Shown here piece after piece: positions 33,163 to 45,893 of a stretch of 64,000 nt of DNA. The position numbers and the translations under genes were made by a program. Below the pieces are notes generated by a model. It was not told where the DNA came from. It ran no database searches and was given only the letters and a program-made list of their open reading frames with translations. This stretch comes from Ananas comosus. Its lineage: Eukaryota; Streptophyta; Magnoliopsida; Poales; Bromeliaceae. Numbering within the stretch: position 1 is the stretch's first letter; each line of letters starts with the position of its first letter. Location of the stretch: positions 11,749,464 through 11,813,463 of the forward strand of contig NC_033632.1 in the NCBI RefSeq assembly GCF_001540865.1, given 5' to 3'.

Positions 33163-33346
33163 CTATACTATCAATAGTACAAGTCCTCGGTACTATTAAG
33201 TTTTCGACCGTTGGATGAAAGGAAAAGGATGTGCAGTTAAGATGATAGTGGTCCCCGAGGATGGAGTGGGTGGTTGATTTAATAGTATAATATAACGGAT
33301 GAAAATGATCAAACGGTAGATCTAACGGTAGAAAAACTCAATAGTA
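33162..33346. mobile_element. Foldback MITE h (short)
   Basis: Begins TGCTATACTATCAATAGTAC and ends ACTCAATAGTATATATA; a small palindromic element between TA tracts. Confidence 0.5.
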
Positions 33347-33534
33347 TATATATATTACGCAATATTTCGAGGTGAGGGAGCACTGGGTGGACCAAGTGTA
33401 CCACATCATCCGTAGACACAATGTGCCGACGTATACGTTACTTGTGTGTATTCAAATAAATTAGATTTTGAATGTTGCAATTTTACATACCCAGCTCAAA
33501 TCAATCTTTATGAAAGTATGCGAAAAATAAGTAG

Positions 33535-33930
33535 AAAAAACTTCAAAAACCCCATATAGTTTCGCACTTTTTCATTTTAGTACCCTATGATTTAAAGTGT
33601 ATCAAAGTTAATACCCTGTGATTTCTCACTTTATCAGTTTAGTACCCAGTGATTTAAAGTGTATCAAGTTAGTACTCTATAGTTTTATTTTTGTATCAAG
33701 TTAGTACCCTGTGGTTTTATTTTTATATCAAGTTAGTACCATGTAATTTTTAAACCACAGGGTACTGAAGTGATAAAGTGCGAAACCACAGTGTACTAAC
33801 TTGATATACTTTAAACCACAGGGTACAAAAGTGAAAGAGTGCAAAACCACATGATACTAACTTGATATACTTTAAACCACAGAGTACTAAAGTGAGAAAA
33901 AGTGAAACCACAAGGGGAGTTTTTGAAGTT
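33535..33930. repeat. 'CCCTGTGGTTT' foldback repeat, copy 1
   Basis: Left arm TAGTTTCGCACTTTTTC followed by repeats of TTAGTACCCTGTGGTTT; right arm AAACCACAGGGTACTAA ending GGGGAGTTTTTGAAGTTTTC. Whole unit is an inverted repeat of about 390 bp; other copies are at 52379, 61108, 62253, 63040 and 63860. Confidence 0.75.
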
Positions 33931-35224
33931 TTCCCAAATAAGCAATGTGCATATCATTTCAAATAATTTGATCCAAATTAGTTGAACCTTCTAGAAATTA
34001 AATTTTGCAATTTTACGACTTGGTTTACCTAGCGATCGAGTGGTCTCATACTCCGACTTACATTAACCATTAATCAATTTTGACTCCACTTAAATATTAG
34101 ATAAATGACGTCAAAAATCACAAAATTCAGAATTTAAAAAGTTCAAATAGTCTATGGATCAAATAACGCGCCGATTGGCGATTCAATGTGCCAGCGTCGA
34201 AAATGGCGGGGAAGTAAATGGCTTTAGTTAATTTACTATGAAAAGTATTCCAACTTACTCCGCAGAAGATATATAACGGCGGCAAAATAAATCTCCATAG
34301 TTTGTGATAACTCTTTCGCATTCCCATAAAATTGACGCTAATCCCGCTGAAGTTAGAAGTCTAGAAGCTTCATTTCTGCGTCCAAACAGAGAAGTTGCTC
34401 AAAAAGTCACGCAAACAAGTATATTATTACTTAAGAAACCTGCAGTATTTTCTTCAAGTGAATAAAAAACAAGAAACCCATATACATGGTGGATGGTGGA
34501 GATTATTTAATGACTCATTTCACATGCAATGATAAAGAAGTAACAAATAAGAATTCAACAAATTAATTGGTATATATCCAGCGGAAATGAAACTGCATTC
34601 TCGTAAGATTGAGAGGGCTCTGAACCTAAAAAATCGATCTAATAGAAAATGATCCAGAAATAGTTTTACGAATAAGCACAAAATAGATCATTCCGTAAGC
34701 AGCTAATAAATCACCTTAAGCACGGATATCATTTTCCCAGTTTTTCTGCTAACAAGCAATCTTTCAATGATCTGCTAGTTTTGGGGGAAATCTCCGAACG
34801 CAATCGAACTCATCAGCTCGATGTGATCTTTGCGTCTGATGTATATATAAAAATCCATGTGAGCATTCCAGTTTAATCCAGGAATAAAACTAACCATCCC
34901 CTCCTCCTACTTCTATTCTGCAACTTAATCCAGGTATGATAAAGTTATCCCTTCTCCATTCAACAGAGATATTACAGGAATCTGAACTAGTATATAAAAG
35001 AGAATATTAAAGTTTTAATTAATTGAGGTGGAATGTGATATGAGGCTTATTTGGCCCGACCGGAGCTTTTACAGATACGTTATTTGAGTAAAGCTGTTCG
35101 GAAAATTACTAACGATTCTTTTCATTGAAATCACTCCAATAGCTTTTCGGGCCTAAAACCTCATTTTACAGGGGTATACATGCAAATACATAAGTTATGC
35201 AGGGAATAGAAACTAAAGTAGAAG
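33931..35224. other. Upstream region of the cyclase locus
   Basis: No gene visible. A TATATAAAAG sequence at about 34991-35000, 225 bp before the ATG, is a possible TATA box; a second TATATAAAAA lies near 34844. Otherwise AT-rich unique-looking sequence. Confidence 0.5.
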
Positions 35225-35500
35225 ATGTGGAAGCTTGAGATTGGCAAGGGAGGGCCATGGCTCAAAAGTAAATTTAATCACCTTGGAAGAGAAATTTGGG
35301 TGTATGATGAACAGCTCGGATCGAGCGAGGAGCGAGAAGCGGTCGAAAACGCGCGCAAAGAATTTTGGAGGAACAGGTTCAGTCAGAAACACAGCTCCGA
35401 TAAGTTGGCTCGAATGCAGGTATCTTCTCCATCTACACCTGCATGCTCAAAATATATAAGCATGGTTACAGTATAAATTCTTAGCGAGTTTTATAGGAAT

Positions 35501-35501
35501 T

Positions 35502-35535
<34 letters not shown>
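35501..35535. repeat. (TA)n in cyclase intron 1
   Basis: TA tract shortly left of foldback MITE i. Confidence 0.85.
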
Positions 35536-35540
<5 letters not shown>

Positions 35541-35563
35541 TTTATATATAAATATATATATTA

Positions 35564-36084
35564 TAGTGTGAGGCTACTATGCTTCTGAAAGCACGGAGCC
35601 TTCCGTGCTTTCAGGTTGTTTTCGATGTTGCGACTTTCGAACCGTCGATCGCTCCGTTAAACTTGATCTAGAATATTTGAAGTACCTAGAAAATAAATTT
35701 TACGATTTTTCAATATCATTTGCCTAGTGATGAAGGGTTCAAAATCAATCATTTTAACGGCCGTAGTGAGCCGTTTGCAAGTTTAACGGTGTAGAAATAT
35801 CCAAATCACGTGAAATTTTGATAAAAATTCTTTATACTACATAAAACAAGATCAATATCTTTGATCTAAATTTTAATGTTATATTATCACGTTTGTAAGT
35901 TGATTTTGAGCCCCTTCGTTCACTAGGCAAATAATCGAAAATCACATAATTTATTTTCTAGGTACTTCAAATACTCTAGATCAAATTTAACGGAGCCGAT
36001 CGACGATTCGAAAGTCGCAACATCGAAAACGACCTGGAAGCACGGAAGGCTCCGTGCTTCCAGAAGCATAGTAACCTCACTCTA
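35564..36084. mobile_element. Foldback MITE i in cyclase intron 1
   Basis: Starts AGTGTGAGGCTACTATGCTT, ends AAGCATAGTAACCTCACTC. Arms contain AAGCACGGAGCCTTCCGTGC and GTTTTCGATGTTGCGACTTTC with inverted partners. Flanked by TA-rich sequence on both sides. Near relative of 4751-5277. Confidence 0.8.
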
Positions 36085-37099
36085 TATATATATATATATA
36101 TACCTGCAACTTATAAACATATAATAAACCATAGTAATATATATACATATCCCTTGAATTTGCAGTTTTTTACGAAAAGAACCCTATATTAAGTTGGATA
36201 GGTTTTCTATTAGAAAGAGTTCTCTAAAAAGGGGCACTATTGTAAGTACATATGATTATACAGGTGAGAGGTATGCTCCGGGAGGGCACATATGAAATTT
36301 AATATTTGTGAAGATACACGTGTAAATAGAGAATTTTGCAGGGATAAACATGCAAACATCTCAAACTGTAATTAATAGATCACACAAATGTTGAGTACCT
36401 GAAAAACCCGAAAGGAATCAGCTTCACAAGTTTGACGTTGAACCAAATTAAGAAAAGAAAAGAAGAAGCACAAACATCTTTACTTCTTGATCCAAAATCT
36501 TTTTTTTTTTTGTTTTTGTTTTTTTGCAGTTGGCTCAAGAGAATAATCCTTGTGGTATAAAGCCAGAGAAAATAACAGCGAAAAATGATGAGGAAATCAC
36601 GGAAAGTGCAGTTTTAGCGAGACACTCAGAAGAGGAATCAACTATTTTTCTAGCATACAAGCATATGATGGGCATTGGCCTGGAGATTTTCCAGGACCAC
36701 TTTTTCTAACTCCCATTCTGGTAAGTACTTAAATTACTGACTTAACAAAGCTTTCAAGGAATTTTTCAGTTTAGTACTCCAATTATAGATTATTTTTGAA
36801 TACTTGAATTGGTGGAAAGAAAATAAAATGTAGAACAATCAATTAAGCAATTAATCAATTGATTAGTGTACTTTTTCATTTATTACAGGTTATAGCGCTA
36901 TACGTAACTGGATCATTAAACACTGCATTACCATTGGAACATCAAAAGGAGTTGCGGCGTTATCTATGCAATCACCAAGTAAGGGTTAGAATTTTCAGCT
37001 GATTAAGCATTTTATAAGGCCTTGTTAGGATATGCAACATGAAGACTAGATTATATCATGCAAAGAAAATTCAGCATATGAGATAGGGTCAGAAAAAGA

Positions 37100-37460
37100 A
37101 TAAAAAATGGTCAGAGAAGTTTGGATTTCAATTTTGTCCTCATAGGTTTACTCGTAATAATTTAGTCCTGAAATTAGCACTGCGTAACAACTAAGTCCTT
37201 TTTATAAGTGCCATTTTCTACCAACATTGGGCTTCTTTTCATTAGATAGAAACTCCTTGGGACGAAATTGTAACCGAGATCAAACTTTACGGAGAATATT
37301 GCAATTAAGACCAAACTTAAGAGTAACAGTTGACGCACTATGAGGATAAAATGAAATCAGCAGAAGATTCCGCGACTGAATTGTTACAGTTGAAATTCTA
37401 AGGATGAAATCGAAACTCAGGACAAAGTTCAGGGACTAAATTTGTATCTCACCCTATAAT
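37100..37460. repeat. Foldback-like 'TAGTCC' repeat in cyclase intron 3
   Basis: Left part carries AATTTTGTCCTCATAGG and ATTTAGTCCTG; right part carries GGACTAAATTTGTA and GAGGATAAAATGAAA, so halves pair in inverted orientation. Confidence 0.45.
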
Positions 37461-38889
37461 ACAATGTATATTCAGAATTCATACAATATAAAATAAGTTT
37501 TAACTATAAAAAGTACTCGATCAAGTAAAATAACACACATATCTATAAAATCAGCAATTGTAATAAAAAAAAAAATCGCCAGAATAAGGATGGAGGTTGG
37601 GGACTCCATACAGAGGGAACGAGCATTATGTTTAGCTCTGCACTTTGCTACACTACTTTAAGACTGCTTGACGAAAAAGCCGAGGGTTCTGGACATGGCG
37701 CCATGGAAAAAGCTCGAAAATGGATTCTTGATCATGGTGGCGTAACACTAATACCAACATGGGGAAAGTTTTGGCTTTCTGTAAGTTCTTTTCGAAAAAT
37801 ATTATGTACACCTCAAAATGCACCCAAAATATTATTAATAAGTCAGCATTGTATACATTATAGATAGCAATATTACTATTAATTTATTCAGCAATTACTA
37901 TGCATACAATGCTGACTTATTAATAATATTCTGAAGTGTATTCTGAGGTACGTATAATATTACTTGTCTCTTCCTAACCTAACCTCACAACTTCATCAGA
38001 ATAAAGGGGGAATAAAAGCCCTTATTCCCCCTTACTCTGCCAACGGTCATCAGGAACAGCTATTCCCTCTTAATGGGGCTAATTCTTGAATAACCTACTG
38101 AGAGGGGAAAATTACTGTTCTTTACCTTCATCTATAATAACTATTCTCGTCTTTGATCTTCCTCAAATAGTACTATTGCCTAACTAGTTTTTTATATACT
38201 GTCTACTCAACTAATTAACTTCTTAATTAATTAACTGATTTCAATAAAGCCAGTCAGAACTCGAATATTTTTGGAACGTTTTTGAGAGACTGCCAAACAA
38301 ACAGAAAATTTTGGAAAGATTTTAGTAATTAAATTGATGTTTAAATGATGCATAACAATCCAGGTACTAGGAGTTTTCAAATGGTCAGGGGTAAATCCAA
38401 TCCCACCAGATCTTATTCTTCTTCCTTCCTCACTACCCATTTATCTAGGTATGTAATTTATCCATTTTCTTTTCACAGAGGAAAAGAAAATTATTTCTTT
38501 AAACACTGGATTGCATATTAAGTGCAATTTCAGCATTCCATGTTTAATCATGTGGTTTGACGTTTTTTTTTTGGGGGGGGGGGGGTCTTATACTTTCCAT
38601 GATGGCATTCTCGCTCAATGGATTTCAAATGCTTCTTATGACATACTTAAAACTTGAGAATGTTTGATTTTTCTTCGTACTGAACAGCTTATCTAACACA
38701 GGACGACTTTGGTGCCATTTTAGACTAATCTACGCTCCCATGTCATACTTATACGGAAAGAGGTTTGTCGGTCCTATAACGAAAACAGATCTAGAATTGA
38801 GAGATGAGCTCCATAGTCAACCTTACCAAAGCATAGACTGGAACAAAGCATGCAAGATGTGTGCAAAGGTTTGTTATTTATTTATGTTT

Positions 38890-39560
38890 AGAAGATTCTA
38901 GGGCAATTCTCACGGGAGGGAGAGGTGGAGAGAGCGGAACCAGGTGCGGGGGAGAGGGAGCTCGGTGAGGGAGAGGTGGAGAGGGCGGAACCAGCTGCAG
39001 GGCAGAGGGAGCTCGGTGAGGTGAGGGCTGCAAGAAAGCCCGCCGGAAACCCACCGGCGGTGCAGATCCGCCCTTGGATCGCACCAGGGCTTTCGTAAAC
39101 CCACAAGATTTGGAGAAACCACGAGCGCCGACGGCCGGAGGCGAAGGGAAAGAGAGGACTCACGGGAGGGAGAGGTGGAGAGAGAGGAACCGGCAGCAGG
39201 AGAGATGGAGCTCGGTGAGGTGAGGTGGAGAGACAGGAAACGGCTCGATCCACGTCAAGTGGGTGCAGGGGTGCAAGAAAGCCTGCCGGAAACCCACCAC
39301 TGGTGCAGATCCGGCCTTGGATCGCACCTTTCGCAAACCCACAAGATTTGGGAAAACCACGGGCGCTGACGGCCGGAGGAGAAGGGAGGGAGAAGACTCA
39401 CGGGAGGGAGAGGTAGAGAGAGACGAACCCACGGCGGGAGAGAAGGAGCTCGGTGAGGTAAGGTGGAGAGAGAGGAACCAGCTGCAGGATCTCGGTGAGA
39501 AAAAGCCAGAGAAAGAGCTCGGTGAGGTAAGGGGAGAAGAAGCCAGTAGGGGTATTTTTG
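38890..39560. repeat. GC-rich tandem repeat (about 240-bp unit), copy 1
   Basis: Two full and one partial unit, each beginning CACGGGAGGGAGAGGTGGAG and containing AGCTCGGTGAGG, then GCCGGAAACCCACC and CCACAAGATTTGG. It is strikingly GC- and purine-rich compared with the surrounding intron. Open frames here are by-products of composition. A second copy is at 40240-40930. Confidence 0.8.
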
Positions 39561-39589
39561 GAAAATTCCACTCAAGGGGCACACAACGA

Positions 39590-39740
39590 CAAAAAGGGGG
39601 TGGGAACTGTTGTCCCCCCCCCCACTTATCCCGATGGTGGTGGGAACTGTTGTTCCCACCACCTAAAAAGTTGTTTGGGGATAAGCTGGGGGATTAGAGC
39701 TAATCCCCCAGCTTATTCCATTCCCAAACACTGCCTTAGT
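39590..39740. repeat. Palindrome-rich segment next to GC-rich repeat
   Basis: Contains GGTGGGAACTGTTG in direct and inverted form and the perfect palindrome core GGGGGATTAGAGCTAATCCCCC (spans about 39689-39710), ending TTCCCAAACACTGCC. Copy at about 40945-41100. Likely end of a MITE; no TSD found. Confidence 0.55.
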
Positions 39741-39908
39741 GTAGAACTTGGAGTGCTACCTCATGAATAATATTTAAGGCCGGAATGACACATATGCTCT
39801 CAGAGATGATCAAATAACAAGGTTTATTAGTTATCGCCTTATTCTGATCTAAAGAGCTATGAATGTGCTATAGTTCTAAAAAGATACAATTTCATGTACT
39901 TAGCAGTT

Positions 39909-39909
39909 N
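39909..39909. other. Single N, presumed contig join
   Basis: Separates the two copies of the cyclase exon-6 block exactly. Confidence 0.85.
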
Positions 39910-40052
39910 GGGGGGGTCTTATACTTTCCATGATGGCATTCTCGCTCAATGGATTTCAAATGCTTCTTATGACATAGTTAAAACTTGAGAATGTTCGATT
40001 TTTCTTCGTACTGAACAGCTTATCTAACACAGGAACAACTTATCTAACACAG

Positions 40053-40219
40053 GACGACTTTGGTGCCATTTTAGACTAATCTACACTCCTATGTCATACT
40101 TATACGGAAAGAGGTTTGTCGGTTCTATAACGAAAACAGTTCTAGAATTGAGGGATGAGCTCCATAGTCAACCTTACCAAAGCATAGACTAGAACAAAGC
40201 ACGCAAGATGTGTGCAAAG
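40053..40219 (+). pseudogene. Second copy of cyclase exon 6 with nonsense codon
   Basis: 167 nt, same splice sites and phase as 38702-38868. The [13 protein letters not shown] stretch has TGG changed to TAG (40190-40192). Lies in the block duplicated across the N at 39909, so it may be the alternative allele rather than a second exon. Confidence 0.88.
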
Positions 40220-40239
40220 GTTTGTTATTTATTTATGTT

Positions 40240-40930
40240 TAGAAGATTCTAGGGCAATTCTCACAGGAGGGAGAAGTGGAGAGAGTAGAACCGAGTGCAG
40301 GGGAAAGGGAGCTCGGTGAGGGAGAGGTGGAGAGGGCAGAGGGAGCTCGGTGAGGTGAGGGCTGCAAGAAAGCCCGCCGGAAACCCACCGGCGGTGCAGA
40401 TCCGCCCTTGGATCGCACCAGGGCTTTCGTAAACCCACAAGATTTGGGGAAACCACGAGCGCCGACGGCTGGAGGCGAAGGGAAGGAGAGGACTAATGGG
40501 AGGGAGAGGTGGAGAGAGAGGAACCAGCAGCAGGAGAGATGGAGCTCGGTGAGGTTAGGTGGAGAGAGAGAAAACGGCTCGATCCACGTCGAGTGGGTGC
40601 AGGGGTGCAAGAAAGCCTGCCGGAAACCCACCGCCGGTGTAGATCCGGCCTTGGATCGCACCTTTCGCAAACCCACAAGATTTGGGGAAACCACGGGCGC
40701 CGACAGCAGGAGGAGAAGGGAGGGAGAAGACTCACGGGAAGGAGAAGACTCACGGGAGAGAGAGGTAGAGAGAGACGAACCCACGGCGGGAGAGAAGGAG
40801 CTCGGTGAGGTAAGGTGGAGAGAGAGGAACCAGCTGCAGGATCTCGGTGAGAAAGAGCCAGAGAAAGAGCTCGGTGAGGTAAGGGGAGAAGAAGCCAGCA
40901 GGGGTATTTTTGGAAAATTCCACTCACGGG
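40240..40930. repeat. GC-rich tandem repeat, copy 2
   Basis: Same units as 38890-39560 with small indels; long minus-strand open frame (40239-41027) has no recognisable protein and is ignored. Confidence 0.8.
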
Positions 40931-41569
40931 GCACACAACGACAAAAGGGGGTGGGAACTGGGAACTGTTGTTCCCACCGACCCCCCTCACTTATCCCGAT
41001 GGTGGTGGGAACTGTTGTTCCCACCACCTAAAAATTGTTTGGGGATAAGCTGGGGGATTCGAGCTAATCCTCCAGCTTATTCCATTCCCAAACACTGCCT
41101 TAGTGTAGTTAACTTGGAGTGCTACCTCATGAATAATATTTAGGGCCGGAATGACACATATACTCTCAGAGATGATCAAGTAACAAGGTTTATTAGTTAT
41201 TGCCTTATTCTGATCTAAAGGGCTATGAATGTGCTATAGTTCTAAAAAGATACAATTTCATGTGCTTAGCAGTTAGCATTTTGAGACTATTTGTTCACAA
41301 ATGTAACATGTATTGTCTCTGTCTATTATTTAGCACTAAATATGTGCTTTCTAGATTATTGGTTCTTTTGCTAGTAAGAAATACAATTAGGACTTATTTC
41401 CTTTCAATAATTCAAGCATTGTTAAAGTATGTCAAACAACCACGTTTCTCTAAAAGCTTAAGATACTAGAGAGCGGTGTTTTTAATATTTATATTCAACA
41501 ATTCCTCTCATACCTGGACTCGAGACTTTTGATAGGCCCAAGGCGAGGATTTGAATTATACGGGAAGAA

Positions 41570-41770
41570 ATTAAATAAATCTAAAGGCCCGACAGGACTC
41601 AAACTCAGGATCTGATGCTCTGTTACAATATTAAAGTATATGAAACAACAATTGTTTCATATACTTTTAGGTAGCACGGTATCAGAGCCAATTCTAAACC
41701 CCTTCATTTTGTGAGATTGTGGTTTCAATCCCCACTTTCAACAAATAACAGGTTAAATTCTCATTATATA
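41570..41770. repeat. Small foldback with GGTATCAGAGCC motif
   Basis: Inverted pairs around AGTATATGAAACAAC/AATTGTTTCATATACTT. The right arm contains CGGTATCAGAGCC, resembling an initiator-tRNA-Met primer site of retrotransposons. Could be a remnant of an LTR element; low certainty. Confidence 0.35.
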
Positions 41771-44700
41771 ATGAGTTAAATCTCCATCTTCTATCTCACC
41801 TATCAATTCCACATACCTTTCATATTCATTATGTACGTGAGTAGGGCTTTTAATATATATTCCTGAAACCATTTCTTGCTAGATTGATCTTTTAGGTAAC
41901 ACTTCTCAAAATACAATTACAAGGGAGTAGACTTACACAGAGCTCTTTTGATGAACTTGAAACTACAGGAAGATCTCTACCAACCGCACTCGCTGTTTCA
42001 GGACTACTTAGCAGAATTCCTTTACAGGATCCTCGAACCTCTATTTGCTCATTGGCCCCTTTCCGTTTTGAGAAAGAAGGCACTGCAAGAGATAATGCAA
42101 TACATACACTATGAAGACGAGAATTCTCTGTACTTATCTGTTGGAGCTGCACAGAAGGTAAGTAACAGCTAAGAAATCATATGTGTGAAAAAAAAGGATA
42201 TATATATATATATATATATATTAAGATTTCATGATGCAACATTGCACAAAAAGATATTCTTCCAGGGGTATATATGTAACTAAATACTGAAGAGGAGAAA
42301 AAAAGCCTCATGCTCTAAACGATATACCAAAAGGATTGGTAATATTCTGAGTCTCCGACATACTGCTGAAATAAAAAGAAAGAAAATTTCATTAAACTTA
42401 ATCCATGTTGATCACACAACTTGATGAATCACTTACTCAATGCAGACCTTATGCATGCTTTCCTGCTGGGTGGAAAATCCAAGTGCAGATACATTCAAGT
42501 TTCACCTCGCTAGAATACCTGATTATCTATGGGTTAGTGAAGATGGCATGAAAATGCGGGTAATTTCTATAACTTAATTGATGAGATCTTCTGTGAAACA
42601 TTTTACTCGTATGAGAATTGTGACTACAGAAAAAAAAAAAAATATTCGCCTTAATAGAAAATAAAAAAAACTATTTGACTAACTCTTACTCAACTTGATG
42701 CCTATTTTGATCTAGCTCCTGGAACAGCTTCTCTAATATGAGAAGCAGCAAATAGGCATGTGATAAACACCAAGTGTAGAACTTCTGCTACAATGGGAAG
42801 CTGAAATAAACTTCTAAACCCCAAAAGCTAGAAGCAGACTAGGAGCTTCTACTGCAGTTGGAAATGGTTAGAATTACACGGGCGGAAACGTTTTTAGAGC
42901 TTTCTTGAATAGCTTTACACAAAAAGAACTTCTGCAGAAACTCTAGAGAGGCTGAACGAACGCTTTAATTTAGGTTCTAGTAATGGTTTGATGTGGTTAC
43001 CATCTATTTGTAGTCTTGTGGGAGTCAGTTGTGGGAAGCAGCTTTGGCAGTCCAAGCAATTTTAGCATGCAATCTCGCAGAGGAATGTGGAAGCACTTTG
43101 ATGAAAGCACATGAATACATAAAAGCTCACAGGTATTATCCTACTTAACTGAAGCTTCTTAACTTACAAAAGACAAAAATATACGGACCCCCTCCACCCT
43201 TAAAAGAACAAAAACTATACGCTATTCATAGAATTAGTGAGTGAACTCTATTTTCTGGGATTTGATAACATTTAAATTCAGAAAAACCTTTCATGACTTA
43301 GACGGTTTCTTTCTATATCTTACTGAGGGAACATTCTGTAACTTTCTTAACAGAGACCGTCAAATCTACAATATGCTAGTGAAATCAAATAGCATGCCAT
43401 TTAGGAGCTCGAGGAGTTTTAGAATCACCTGTATAATTATTTTGTTCTTTTTGGGGAGGTGGCAGTGTCGGTGGGGTTTCATACATTATAAGCCTTCACA
43501 TTTTCTTATATGTTGGCCTTTAAATCTACCACTTTTATGTGAAGATTTTGGAGAACCCTTCCGGCGACTTCAGTGAGAAGTTCCGACATATGTCTAAAGG
43601 TGGTTGGGCATTCCAAGTCGCCAATTATGGATGGGCCATCTCAGACTGCACTGCAGAAGCTCTTAAGGTCTAGTATCAAATTCAATAACACATTATTAAC
43701 CACAACCATGAATGGCCATGTGATTAGCACATATGATAGTCACAAGTTTGGCATTTAAGATTAAATTCAACATGGTTGAAGAGTTCAGTATTCGGGAAAA
43801 TTTTAGTGAACTTAAAAAAATTTCGGAAGTAATTCAGTTAAGAAAACAAAATTATACAACATAAAAATATATAGAAGTAGAATATGTCATGTAACTTTCT
43901 TTTCTCCTTTCAATTTCAGAGTACAATAGATAGAAGTCAATATACTAAATTTTATACTTTCTTGTGAGTTTCTCTAAACATACAGATACTAATAAAAATT
44001 CGTGTTTCCGTTACATACACAGAGATGGCTCGCGATAAATCAGCAAGCAATCAATAACAATCACAGGGATAAAAAGAATGCTTCATAAATTTCGATTTAT
44101 CTTTAGTGGTATTCTCTGTGCCTAATGATAAGTAAACTTTCTACCTACAGGCTATACTACTGTCATCAAACATTTCGCCAAATATCGTCGATGAGAAACT
44201 GGCAATGGATCGCATCTATGAAGCAGTGAATTTCATATTATCCTTACAGGTATTTCATTCATAACACAAAGTATTAGTAGTAGTGTAATCAGTAGTAGCG
44301 TCAGCAGATAAAAAGGAAAAAGAAAAGAAAAGATCATGCGCTTGCTAGCCAATCCTCATTTTAGTAAAAGAGCTTAAACGATTACACAACTGACACATTA
44401 TTTTTATAAATTTTCGGACAATACAGACAATCATAAACCATAATTGTTGTCGACATTAATCGAAATTTTCATTATCCAATTCTCGTATTGACAAAGAGGA
44501 AATTTAAAAGCAAAGTACACGAATAGACCTGCCAATTAAAACATTACCTGCGATTGCATCTGACCATTTAATTATTTTTTCTTCCAAAACTTGATAAAAC
44601 AAAATCCAGCTTCTTCATATATGAAGAATCGACTTAAAAGATGTCACTCATGATCTTTGAACGATGCATACCAGCTCATCAAACAAGTAAAATAATCAGA

Positions 44701-45352
44701 AAGAGGTGGTATTACTAAACACGTATGAGATCCTAGAAAACAAACAAGTTCATCAATCAAACAAGCCCTCAGCTGTACATATATATTTTTTTTTCAAATT
44801 TAAATTTTAGGACAGGAAGAAAATTAAACCACAAATAAGAGGAGACTAAAAGGTAGTGGTTTCTGAATGCAATCCCCCGTAGACATTCAACATAGGCATG
44901 TTCAAACAAAAAAGGATATATACCTAATTAAGTACCACAAGAATGCATCGCTAATTTAACCAATTTCATCGACACAAAAGGCCAATTTCATCGACACAAA
45001 AGGCGATGCTTTACTTATGCTAGTTATTTCATGATAGAATGGCAACGGTGGCTTCTCAACATGAGAGTTGACTCGCTCACATCCATGGATAGAGGTATCT
45101 TCTTTCGTAGCATGAGTAATACATTTCTGAAAATTTGTCCACAGCTTGAAATTTTTTAATTTCAAAGGACAAGGTAATTCAAATTTCAAAATTTTGGTAG
45201 AAAGTGATTCACTTGATATGCTTCCAGATTTAATTACTTGATTGATCCTTGAATTACAAAGATATAGAGCACTTAATAGTTGAAAACAGATTTTGATTAT
45301 TTGAACCTCTCAGAAAGTGAAGAGATTGAAATTAATAAATATATATATATAT

Positions 45353-45893
45353 AGAGTAGGGCTACTATACTCTTATGAGTATAGGAGCCTTCGTACTCAT
45401 AAGTTGTTTTCGATGATGGAGCTTCCGAACCGACGATTCACTCCGTTAAATATGATCTAGAGTATTTGAAACTTCTAAAAAATAAATTTGGTAAATTTTC
45501 GAAATCATAATAAAGTCCATTAAGTCGGCATAAAATGAACGGTCAAAATTGAACGACGTCCTAAAAATGGATGATCGGATTCTTCAATTTAAGAACGGAG
45601 TTATTGATCTTTATCTATGTAGTGAATAGAATTTTCTATCAAAAATTCAACCAATTCCGATTCTTTTACACCGTTAAACTAGCAAGTATCCTATACCGGC
45701 CGTAAAAAATTGTCAATTTTGTGACCTTTTGATCGTAAGATAAATGATGTCGAAAAATTATAAAATTTAATTTCTAGAAGTTTTAAATGCTGTAGAAAAC
45801 GTTTAACGGTATGGATCGTCGATTCGGAAGCTCTATCATCGAAAACGACTTATGAGTACGAGTGCGATCATACTCATAAGAGTATAGTAGCCG

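Larger units (their letters stand above)
38573..39908. repeat. Cyclase exon-6 duplication, left copy
   Basis: About 1.33 kb comprising a poly-G run, the end of intron 5, exon 38702-38868 (open, TGG codon at 38839-38841), a GC-rich tandem repeat and a palindromic segment. It is repeated in direct orientation at 39910-41274. The N at 39909 separates the copies. Confidence 0.9.
39910..41274. repeat. Cyclase exon-6 duplication, right copy
   Basis: Direct repeat of 38573-39908 with scattered substitutions and an extra short duplication before the exon (TATCTAACACAGGA twice). The left copy ends ACTTAGCAGTT at the N; the same string (GCTTAGCAGTT) recurs at 41264-41274 and continues into unique sequence. 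Confidence 0.9.

Noticed and set aside
40239..41027. Long minus-strand open frame (262 codons) in the cyclase intron
   Set aside because: Made of GC-rich tandem repeats with Ser/Pro-rich low-complexity translation; overlapping frames on both strands are also open, as expected from composition. No domain seen.
41670..41690. GGTATCAGAGCC as the primer-binding site of an intact LTR retrotransposon
   Set aside because: No LTR pair and no gag-pol sequence nearby; only a small foldback is visible.
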